Below are positions 57,873 through 64,000 of a stretch of DNA of 64,000 bases, one piece after another. The stretch is from Neobacillus sp. FSL H8-0543 (GTDB taxonomy: Bacteria > Bacillota > Bacilli > Bacillales > Cytobacillaceae). Numbering within the stretch: position 1 is the stretch's first letter; every line of letters begins with the position of its first letter. Under the pieces are notes generated by a model that worked only from the letters and a program-made list of their open reading frames with translations, was not told the DNA's origin and searched no databases. The position numbers were made by a program, and so were the translations under genes. The DNA lies in assembly GCF_038592905.1 (NCBI RefSeq), contig NZ_CP151943.1, forward strand, positions 1,150,001 through 1,214,000, read 5' to 3'.

Positions 57873-58664
57873 TCACCTTTTGATTTGGCTTTTCATCCAC
57901 TTCGTTAAATCCTCGACTACTTTTCTATTTATTGCCGGTGGAAAGTAGTGTGTGAAATCGTCAAAATACCAGCATTCCACCGGTTTATTTAACGCCTTTA
58001 ACCGCCGTTCTAGTCGATAGGCATGTTCCACCGAAACATTATGATCATTCACACCATGAATAATGAGAATGGGTGCTATTAGGTGTTCAAGTTGATAAAG
58101 TGGCGTCCGCTCATGATATCGGTCTGGATACTTCTCAGGAGTTCCACCAATGACTCTTTTCATCATCCTTCGTAAATCATTCCGTTCCGAATACGTCAAT
58201 GACATGTCACTCACTCCACCCCATGTAACTACAGACGCTGCCTCAGGGAACTCAATAGCCGTCAGCAATGCCATGACACCACCGCGTGAAAAGCCAAACA
58301 CATGGATTTGACTGATCCTTGGAAGTGATTTTAACAGCAAAAAGGCTGCATACGCATCCTGCCGATCCTCTCCAGCAAAATCCTCGTTGCCTTCTCCCCC
58401 TTGATTCCCGCGATAATAGGGAGCAAAGACAACAAAGCCTTCGGCAGCAAATTGGGCAATCCTCGCCGGTCGAACTTTTCCAACATTTTTTATTCCACCA
58501 CGCAAATAAAGAAAACCATCTATAGGTCCCGAGGTTTTTGGTTCAGCGAGTAGCCCTTTCACCTTTAGGCCGTTTGATAGATAGGTAACTACATTTAACT
58601 CTACATTGGGATTTGGAGAAGGGAAACGATAGATATCAATGATTTTTCCACTTTGTGTATTCAT
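57873..58664 (-). CDS. ytmA: Alpha/beta hydrolase, S9-like, YtmA
   Basis: 263 aa. Nucleophile elbow GFSRGG; HGVNDHNVSVEHA (Asp) and FDDFTHYFPP (His) complete the triad, as in the prolyl oligopeptidase C-terminal domain. Without the propeller domain it is likely an esterase or aminopeptidase-type hydrolase. ATG 58664 is 7 nt after AAAGGAG; the TTG at 58682 falls in that site. Confidence 0.87.
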   Translation of the reverse strand: MNTQSGKIIDIYRFPSPNPNVELNVVTYLSNGLKVKGLLAEPKTSGPIDGFLYLRGGIKNVGKVRPARIAQFAAEGFVVFAPYYRGNQGGEGNEDFAGEDRQDAYAAFLLLKSLPRISQIHVFGFSRGGVMALLTAIEFPEAASVVTWGGVSDMSLTYSERNDLRRMMKRVIGGTPEKYPDRYHERTPLYQLEHLIAPILIIHGVNDHNVSVEHAYRLERRLKALNKPVECWYFDDFTHYFPPAINRKVVEDLTKWMKSQIKR

Positions 58665-58792
58665 CCCATAGCTCCTTTCCAAAATTTACTTAGTAAAAAA
58701 TTACTGTAACTAGGCATTCACACATTTTTACCTATTTCATACAATATCAAAGGCAAACGCCCAGATTTTATTGTAATTAGGAGGTTTACTTC

Positions 58793-59803
58793 ATGAAAAA
58801 ATGGCTAAAGTTCAGTCTTTCCTCACTTCTCATTGTGATTCTATTGATTTCTGTAGCGGCTTGTAATAACAACACGGATCCTAAAAAACTGCAAAAGGTT
58901 CGTTTAGCTGAAGTTACTCGTTCCATTTTCTATGCACCTGAATATGTTGCACTAGCTAAAGGATTTTTTGAAGAAGAAGGCTTGGACGTTGAACTGACAA
59001 CAACCTTCGGTGGTGACAAAACAATGACTGCCTTACTTTCGGGTGGTACGGATATTGCACTAGTAGGATCGGAAACTTCCATTTATGTTTACGCACAAGG
59101 AGCAAATGACCCGGTAATCAACTTTGCCCAATTAACCCAGACAGATGGTACCTTCCTAGTCTCACGGGAAAATATCGATAATTTTTCATGGGATTTATTA
59201 AAGGGCTCCACATTCTTAGGCCAGCGTACAGGTGGTATGCCACAAATGGTTGGTGAATTCGTCCTTAAGAAGCATGGAATTGACCCACATCAGGATTTAA
59301 CCCTAATCCAAAATATTGATTTTGCAAATATCGCCACAGCTTTTGGTTCGGGCACAGGTGACTTTGTCCAATTATTCGAACCGCAAGCTAGTATTTTTGA
59401 AAAAGAAGGAAAAGGACATATTGTCGCATCCTTTGGAACAGAATCAGGGCATGTCCCATATACCACATTTATGACGAAAGAAAGCTATATGGAAGAAAAC
59501 AAAGAAATTGTTGAAAAATTCACAGGAGCGATTTACAAAGCACAGCAATGGGTAGACTCCCATAGTTCAGCCGAAATTGCTGAAGCCATTCAATCCTTTT
59601 TTCCAGATACAGATATGGAAATCATGGAATTGGTAGTCGACAGATATAAAGAACAAGGCTCCTTTGCTACAGATCCAATCCTCGATGAAGAAGAGTGGAA
59701 TAATCTCCAGGACATTATGAAGGAAGCGGGAGAACTTCCACAGGAAGTATCTCATGAGACACTAGTCAATACAAAAATTGCCGAGGATATCTCGAAAAAA
59801 TAA
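58793..59803 (+). CDS. ytlA: ABC transporter substrate-binding lipoprotein YtlA (NMT1/THI5-like)
   Basis: 336 aa. Signal peptide and lipobox VAAC (SLLIVILLISVAACNN) anchor it outside. The domain with VRLAEVTRSIFYAPEYVALAKGFFEEEGLDVEL belongs to the NMT1/SsuA/ThiY group, which binds nitrate-, sulfonate- or thiamine precursor-type ligands. No TPP riboswitch was found upstream. First gene of ytlA-ytlC-ytlD, AGGAGG ribosome site. Confidence 0.9.
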   Translation: MKKWLKFSLSSLLIVILLISVAACNNNTDPKKLQKVRLAEVTRSIFYAPEYVALAKGFFEEEGLDVELTTTFGGDKTMTALLSGGTDIALVGSETSIYVYAQGANDPVINFAQLTQTDGTFLVSRENIDNFSWDLLKGSTFLGQRTGGMPQMVGEFVLKKHGIDPHQDLTLIQNIDFANIATAFGSGTGDFVQLFEPQASIFEKEGKGHIVASFGTESGHVPYTTFMTKESYMEENKEIVEKFTGAIYKAQQWVDSHSSAEIAEAIQSFFPDTDMEIMELVVDRYKEQGSFATDPILDEEEWNNLQDIMKEAGELPQEVSHETLVNTKIAEDISKK

Positions 59804-59823
59804 TTGTTTAGGGAGGTCGTCAG

Positions 59824-60600
59824 ATGAATTTTTTAGCTATTAAAGACATTCATCACACCTATTTTACTAATGCCTCGGCGACCACGGCCCTCTTAGATAT
59901 AACGATCCATGTAGAGGAAGGAGAATTTGTGTCCTTCCTCGGCCCTAGTGGCTGTGGTAAAACAACGATGCTTTCAATCATTGCTGGGCTAATAAAGCCC
60001 ACGCATGGCAATGTTTTGCTTGAAGGGAAACCAATTCTTACCTCGGAAAATCAAATTGGCTACATGCTTCAGCAAGATTATTTGTTCCCATGGAAAACAA
60101 TTGAAGAAAACATTCTAATAGGTCTTAAATTATCAAAACAGTTAAATGAAAGAACAAAATCCGCAGCACTAAGCCTACTGAAGCAGATTGGTTTAACTGG
60201 CATCGAAAAGCAATTGCCTAAACAATTATCAGGCGGAATGAGACAGCGTGTCGCCCTCATACGAACACTGGCAACGGAACCGAAGCTGCTAATGCTTGAT
60301 GAGCCATTTTCAGCACTTGATTACCAAACAAAGTTAAAGCTAGAGGATTTAGTTTCAAATACATTAGATAAATTTGGAAAAACGGCCATCCTTGTCACGC
60401 ATGACATTGGTGAAGCCATTGCAATGAGTGACAGGATCGTTCTCTTTTCACCAAGCCCAGGCAGGGTTCACCGTGTGTTTCAAATACCAGATGAGTTAAG
60501 AGACTTGTCTCCCTTTGAAGCACGAAACCATGAAGCCTTTTCTAACGTCTTTCAAATGATTTGGAAGGAGTTGGAGTCCCTTGAGCCCGGAGAAGAATAG
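59824..60600 (+). CDS. ytlC: ABC transporter ATPase YtlC
   Basis: 258 aa. Walker [11 protein letters not shown]-loop [11 protein letters not shown], signature [13 protein letters not shown], Walker [13 protein letters not shown] and the switch [13 protein letters not shown]. SsuB/TauB-type subunit that powers import with ytlD. 20 nt after ytlA; overlaps ytlD by 20 nt. Confidence 0.95.
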   Translation: MNFLAIKDIHHTYFTNASATTALLDITIHVEEGEFVSFLGPSGCGKTTMLSIIAGLIKPTHGNVLLEGKPILTSENQIGYMLQQDYLFPWKTIEENILIGLKLSKQLNERTKSAALSLLKQIGLTGIEKQLPKQLSGGMRQRVALIRTLATEPKLLMLDEPFSALDYQTKLKLEDLVSNTLDKFGKTAILVTHDIGEAIAMSDRIVLFSPSPGRVHRVFQIPDELRDLSPFEARNHEAFSNVFQMIWKELESLEPGEE

Positions 60601-61387
60601 TCTAAAACTCCTCCATAAAAAATATATTCATTCTTTAGCGATTGAAAAGAGATGGATCCGTTTTTATCAGGTCGTTATTTTGCTTGTCTTTTTCTCAGGC
60701 TGGGAATTATCAAGTCAAAAACAATGGGTTGATCCGCTCCTGTTTAGTTCTCCATCAAAGATTTGGAGTTTGTTCTTAGTGAAGTTTCAAGATGGTTCCT
60801 TGCTTTCCAATTTAGGTGTTACCTTAACGGAGACAATTTTCGGATTTATCTTAGGTACGTTACTAGGAACAATTTTAGCAGCAGTATTATGGTGGTCACC
60901 AATGCTCCAGAAGATTTTCGACCCCTATCTTGTAATCTTAAACGCGATGCCAAAGGTAGCTTTAGGCCCGATTTTAATTGTCGCACTTGGTCCGGGCTAT
61001 TCCTCTATTATTGCTATGGGTGCGATCATTTCTGTCATCATCACTACCATTGTCGTCTACACAGCATTTAAAGAAGTCGATCCAAATTATTTAAAAGTCC
61101 TTCAAGTATTTGGTGCCACTAGACTGCAATGCTTTAAGGAAGCCATTCTACCCGCGAGCTTTCCGACAATTATTTCTACTTTAAAGGTGAATGTCGGACT
61201 TTCATGGGTCGGTGTCATCGTTGGCGAATTTTTGGTATCCTCTAGAGGACTGGGCTATATGATTATTTACGGCTTCCAAGTATTTAATTTTACGCTCGTA
61301 TTCTTAGCTCTTCTGGTCATTGCAGTTATTGCGACGATTATGTATCAGCTTGTAGAGCTATTAGAAAAGAAACTTATCAAGGAATAG
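60581..61387 (+). CDS. ytlD: ABC transporter permease YtlD
   Basis: 268 aa, six membrane helices, BPD_transp_1 fold. The coupling loop region ([35 protein letters not shown]) carries the EAA motif. Start TTG at 60581 inside ytlC, giving a 20-nt overlap and likely coupling. Confidence 0.93.
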   Translation: MSPEKNSLKLLHKKYIHSLAIEKRWIRFYQVVILLVFFSGWELSSQKQWVDPLLFSSPSKIWSLFLVKFQDGSLLSNLGVTLTETIFGFILGTLLGTILAAVLWWSPMLQKIFDPYLVILNAMPKVALGPILIVALGPGYSSIIAMGAIISVIITTIVVYTAFKEVDPNYLKVLQVFGATRLQCFKEAILPASFPTIISTLKVNVGLSWVGVIVGEFLVSSRGLGYMIIYGFQVFNFTLVFLALLVIAVIATIMYQLVELLEKKLIKE

Positions 61388-61420
61388 CGGCTTATTGAAT
61401 ATTTGCTGCTATTCTTTTTT
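61385..61420 (+). terminator. Terminator of ytlACD
   Basis: TAGCGGC (61385-61391) pairs with GCTGCTA (61405-61411), one G-U, then TTCTTTTTT. It overlaps the ytkD stop. Confidence 0.6.
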
Positions 61421-61888
61421 ATTTTGAAGCTTGTAAATATACTTTAGGCATTCCTCGATAACTTGGTCCTTCATAATAAAGCTATAGTCATTGTTAAATC
61501 TTAATTGCAAAATATCACCGTCTACAACGACAGGGCCATTCGTTTCGTAATAGTCGTTTGTTTTATTTATTGTTTTAATTTTCCCCCAAAATACTTTTTT
61601 AACAAATATTCCTTTTTCATCACTAACTCTATATACTGCAATAGGGTTTAGTTCTTCAAGGCTGGCACCCGTTTCCTCATAAACCTCACGATGGGCCGCT
61701 TCTACAAGTGACTCACCACGCTCCACCTTTCCACCGGGAAATTCTATACCTCTGAGTTTATGATTGGTTAAAAACCAAGAGTCTCTATACTGACAAATAA
61801 CAAGCACATGTTTAATTTCCTCTTGGAATGCATTCTCAAAAAAAGACAGCTCCACCAGATTGCCATTAACATCAAAAAATTGATTCAT
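61409..61888 (-). CDS. ytkD: NUDIX nucleoside triphosphatase YtkD
   Basis: 159 aa. Complete Nudix box at 52-74 (GGKVERGESLVEAAHREVYEETG). YtkD cleaves oxidised dGTP (8-oxo) and other NTPs, preventing mutations; in B. subtilis it supplements MutT. FPGGK and REVYEETG confirm the box. Confidence 0.9.
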   Translation of the reverse strand: MNQFFDVNGNLVELSFFENAFQEEIKHVLVICQYRDSWFLTNHKLRGIEFPGGKVERGESLVEAAHREVYEETGASLEELNPIAVYRVSDEKGIFVKKVFWGKIKTINKTNDYYETNGPVVVDGDILQLRFNNDYSFIMKDQVIEECLKYIYKLQNKKE

Positions 61889-61943
61889 CTATAACCCGCC
61901 TCTTGATTCCTTTTAAGACTATATTATAATAAGAAAAGGTCAA

Positions 61944-62083
61944 TCGCACGTTTAGCGCACGACAGGACTGGAGCGCTTCGACTGAGATAAAGGAAACACG
62001 GAGAGCGGTAAGCGATCCGATGTTGACTTATCGTAGGGAGAAGAGCGAAGTACACTAGTCGCTGTACTGATTGCGCTAGACAT
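61944..62083. repeat. Candidate dispersed structured element
   Basis: About 140 bp with GCGC-bearing ends (GCGCACGACAGG and CTGATTGCGC) and GC content well above its surroundings; GAGCGCTTCGAC and AGTCGCTGTAC can pair in part. It resembles intergenic Bacillus repeats, but there is no second copy in this window. An open frame over it is not credible. Confidence 0.45.
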
Positions 62084-62084
62084 A

Positions 62085-62120
62085 TAAAAAAAAGGAAAAT
62101 CCTCATTATTAGGATTTTCC
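62085..62120 (-). terminator. Terminator of the gene at 62127
   Basis: A 10-bp perfect stem GGAAAATCCT (62094-62103) / 62111-62120; minus-strand T-run. Confidence 0.85.
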
Positions 62121-62126
62121 CTCAGT

Positions 62127-62450
62127 CTATTCTATCGTCGGCATGATATTCATACTTTCAATATGCTGTTTTGCTTGGTCATCACCCAGTTTGTGAATCA
62201 TCCCATACACTTGTTGAATCGTATTGTCATATGCGTCATTCTCACGGTCGTAATGATATTGCACATATGGAACATGAGCCCGGAAAAAGTTTTTCCATTC
62301 GGTTGAATAGTTTTGGTCAAACAACTCCCGGAGTTCGGTAATTTCTTCATCATTCGCTTGAATTTTGAAACTATAGGTTGAACTGGTCTCGCTTTGAGAG
62401 ATGCCACCTGTTCCCACATCTATATAATAGGTTTTTTTCTGTTCATTCAT
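62127..62450 (-). CDS. Conserved hypothetical protein
   Basis: 107 aa, soluble, acidic, unrecognised at the function level. Opens MNEQKKTYYIDVGTGGISQS; contains ELRELFDQNYSTEWKNFFRA and VPYVQYHYDRENDAYD. Such an aromatic, His/Tyr/Glu-rich segment suggests a small folded domain. Its own terminator follows. Confidence 0.75.
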   Translation of the reverse strand: MNEQKKTYYIDVGTGGISQSETSSTYSFKIQANDEEITELRELFDQNYSTEWKNFFRAHVPYVQYHYDRENDAYDNTIQQVYGMIHKLGDDQAKQHIESMNIMPTIE

Positions 62451-62520
62451 TATGTCATCCCCTTATGATTCATTAATTAAAAGTTTCCACAAAAATAAAA
62501 ATTTATTCTTTTTTACATTT

Positions 62521-62553
62521 CTATTCATTTTTTGGAAATGAATAGTGTATAAT
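62521..62553 (+). promoter_or_regulatory. Palindrome and -10 upstream of the DUF6154-like gene
   Basis: CTATTCATTT (62521-62530), TTTGG, AAATGAATAG (62536-62545): a 10-bp perfect dyad, with TATAAT at 62548-62553. The -35 would lie inside the dyad, so it could be an operator. Confidence 0.5.
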
Positions 62554-62678
62554 TGTCATAATATTAAGAAAATATATTTTATAGTTCTCAAAAGGTTTAT
62601 TGAATTGTTAGAGGATATTTTTTATTGGAAAGGGAATTGAATAAGTAGAGGAATCTATATTTGCAGGAGGTGAGATAA

Positions 62679-62936
62679 ATGAAGTTAGTCGATGAGCTAT
62701 ATGAAATGTATCGTAACAAGCTAACTGGTGATGAGGAAGATATCGACATGCTAGCCTTCGCCTTTTTAGAAGAAATGACACATGAAGACTTGTTAGGATT
62801 AATTCAGGATATGGATAAACAGGAATTATACGATTTAATGGGGCTCTATTTAATCGAAAGCTTAAAGGGAAAATTTGCGCAGGAAGAATACGGCCAGCGG
62901 CGCACCCATACTTATTATCCAAGAAATATACATTGA
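62679..62936 (+). CDS. Small acidic protein, DUF6154-like
   Basis: 85 aa, mostly helical: KLVDELYEMYRNKLTGDEED, MTHEDLLGLIQDMDKQELYD, ending RRTHTYYPRNIH. No known function; DUF6154 is my best match from memory. GGAGGTGAG ribosome site; terminator after it. A palindromic promoter region precedes it. Confidence 0.78.
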   Translation: MKLVDELYEMYRNKLTGDEEDIDMLAFAFLEEMTHEDLLGLIQDMDKQELYDLMGLYLIESLKGKFAQEEYGQRRTHTYYPRNIH

Positions 62937-62957
62937 ACCTTACATACTAGTGGAATC

Positions 62958-62986
62958 GAAACTGCCTTTCGTGCAGTTTTTTTTAT
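62958..62986 (+). terminator. Terminator of the DUF6154-like gene
   Basis: AAACTGC (62959-62965) / GCAGTTT (62973-62979), then T-run. Confidence 0.85.
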
Positions 62987-63039
62987 TATTAACACGGATT
63001 GGCATGGTACAATAGGTGAGGAATGAAGGGGGGATTTAA

Positions 63040-63207
63040 ATGTATACTGTATTTGTGGTGAGCATAATTATTATTATTGTCGTCCTCTTGCTTGCAGTCG
63101 TTACTACATCAAAAGCCTATTCTTACAAGCATACAGTGGACCCGCTAGAAGATAAGCCTTATGTCGACAAGGTAAATATTGAGAATCCAGATAAAAAAGA
63201 GGCATAA
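63040..63207 (+). CDS. ytzI: YtzI, single-pass membrane protein
   Basis: 55 aa. One N-terminal helix (VFVVSIIIIIVVLLLAVV), then TTSKAYSYKHTVDPLEDKPY and an acidic/basic tail. Matches the short YtzI family, unknown function. GGGGGG ribosome site 7 nt before the ATG. Confidence 0.82.
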   Translation: MYTVFVVSIIIIIVVLLLAVVTTSKAYSYKHTVDPLEDKPYVDKVNIENPDKKEA

Positions 63208-63241
63208 AAAAATCCTATTCAGAGTGAATAGGATTTTTCTT
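63208..63241. terminator. Bidirectional terminator between ytzI and luxS
   Basis: A 12-bp perfect stem (63209-63220 / 63226-63237), 5-nt loop, A- and T-flanked. Confidence 0.9.
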
Positions 63242-63246
63242 TATCT

Positions 63247-63720
63247 CTATGCGAAAACTTGTTTTAATTCTTCTTTACTTTGCTCTAACCAAAAGTGCAT
63301 TAAGCGTTTGGCACCTTCTAAATCATGGAGCTTTGCTTGACCGCATTGGCGTTCATTTGCTGCAGGAATCTCAGTGATTTCCACCGCATCCTTCATTGTC
63401 GCTTCAAGAAGGTCAATGATTTCTTCCACAGTTGGCTCACCACTAACGACCAAATAATAACCTGTTTGGCAGCCCATTGGTGAAATATCAATAATATCAA
63501 AGTGATCAAATTTTTCCGAATGTGTCCGGAGATTAAACGCCAATAGATGTTCTAGTGTATGAATCACATCCGGCTTCATCGCTTGTTTATTAGGTTGACA
63601 AAAACGGATATCATATTTATTTACAACACCATCACTGCCCACCTTATGTACACCACAATGTCTTACATACGGGGCTTTAACCGCATTATGGTCTAAATCA
63701 AAACTTTCTACTGAAGGCAT
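63247..63720 (-). CDS. luxS: S-ribosylhomocysteine lyase LuxS
   Basis: Cleaves S-ribosylhomocysteine to homocysteine and DPD, the AI-2 precursor, recycling the product of SAM methylation. 157 aa. The Fe2+ site is His54, His58 (HTLEHLLA) and Cys126 in [22 protein letters not shown] is conserved. Start ATG 63720, 6 nt after GGGAGTG, gives the family start MPSVESF; the GTG at 63729 overlaps the ribosome site. Confidence 0.97.
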   Translation of the reverse strand: MPSVESFDLDHNAVKAPYVRHCGVHKVGSDGVVNKYDIRFCQPNKQAMKPDVIHTLEHLLAFNLRTHSEKFDHFDIIDISPMGCQTGYYLVVSGEPTVEEIIDLLEATMKDAVEITEIPAANERQCGQAKLHDLEGAKRLMHFWLEQSKEELKQVFA

Positions 63721-63860
63721 AGCATTCACTCCCTATTTAATCTACCTCATATCATACAACAAATCCCGACTAAATTCATCTGATTTATTTAATGTAACAA
63801 TTTAGACGTTTTTTTATAATTATGGTATGTTTTAATTACATGCTATTAGGGAGTGTTTTT

Positions 63861-64000
63861 ATGTTAAAAAAAGCCTTTATTGCTATTATTCGTTTTTATC
63901 AGGTTGTCATTTCTCCAATTAAGCCACCAACCTGTCGCTTTTACCCAACCTGCTCCCATTATGGCCTGGAAGCTGTTCAACGTTTCGGGGCATTTAAAGG
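63861..64000 (+). CDS. yidD: Membrane protein insertion efficiency factor YidD (5' part)
   Basis: Runs off the window end; 46 residues visible. Hydrophobic start [20 protein letters not shown], then [20 protein letters not shown], the YidD signature with two Cys and the PTCSxY motif. YidD helps YidC insert membrane proteins. The B. subtilis name is ytjA. GGGAG 9 nt upstream. Confidence 0.93.
   Translation, partial: MLKKAFIAIIRFYQVVISPIKPPTCRFYPTCSHYGLEAVQRFGAFK

Noticed and set aside
58680..58792. TPP riboswitch upstream of the ytlACD importer
   Set aside because: The substrate-binding protein resembles ThiY, but the leader is only ~110 bp and shows no CUGAGA or ACCUGA THI-box elements.
61924..62106. 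60-codon minus-strand frame between ytkD and the 62127 gene
   Set aside because: It covers the GC-rich structured element, with no ribosome site and an unlikely composition.

Overview
The window is 64 kb of chromosome from a low-GC, endospore-forming Bacillaceae species. The gene order follows the Bacillus subtilis ccpA-to-luxS (ytx/ytp/yto/ytm/ytl/ytk/ytz) chromosomal block. Strong GGAGG ribosome binding sites and frequent TTG and GTG starts, a bacillithiol-type YtxJ, Cse60, a T-box leuS leader and an S-box metK leader all fit this family. An nrfHA nitrite-ammonification operon and an E. coli-type SpeD, neither of which B. subtilis carries in this block, suggest a Neobacillus-like lineage; that placement is an inference. 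I see no rRNA, tRNA, prophage, CRISPR array or intact transposase gene.

Layout. 1-7.8 kb: the end of a class A penicillin-binding protein, acetyl-CoA metabolism with its lysine-acetylation control (acuCBA facing acsA), the catabolite regulator ccpA, and the aromatic entry enzyme aroA. 7.9-16.6 kb: the general-stress genes ytxGH and ytxJ, an M29 aminopeptidase, murC, the septal DNA translocase sftA, ytpQ, a thioredoxin and a lipoprotein that seems to start with CTG. 16.7-22.1 kb: a DUF84 phosphatase flanked by two inverted copies of a palindromic repeat, the M42 peptidase ytoP, ytzB, lactonase ytnP, trmB, ytzH and ytmP. 22.3-31.9 kb: ytlP-ytlR-amyX, a cysteine-synthase paralogue, pepV-dat, ytzE and an amino-acid permease. 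32-39 kb: a tubby-like protein, SpeD, Dps, a pseudouridine synthase, flippase ytgP, flavoprotein ytfP, cse60 and a rhodanese. 39-43 kb: leuS with a Leu T-box, and an MFS exporter. 43.5-46.5 kb: the nrf operon behind two perfect Fnr-type dyads. 46.7-54 kb: ytzC, ytqAB, ytpAB, ytoA and asnB. 54-64 kb: metK with an S-box, pckA, ytmAB, the ytlACD ABC importer, ytkD, small conserved proteins, luxS and the start of yidD.

How the genes fit together. acsA/acuABC, ccpA and pckA form a carbon-control set. metK, luxS, speD and leuS are amino-acid and SAM-cycle genes, two of them behind RNA leaders. dps sits behind a PerR-type box, and ytxGH behind SigB-like and SigH-like promoters.

The least explained parts lie between genes. 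Three tandem arrays of unrelated sequence share a period of about 52 bp (51-56 bp in array A), and all three lie between convergent gene pairs. A palindromic element of about 130 bp, with 13-bp inverted ends in its most regular copies, occurs four times. Several hairpins have no obvious gene to terminate. These, together with the nrf operon's unnamed first gene, are the best places to look for something new.
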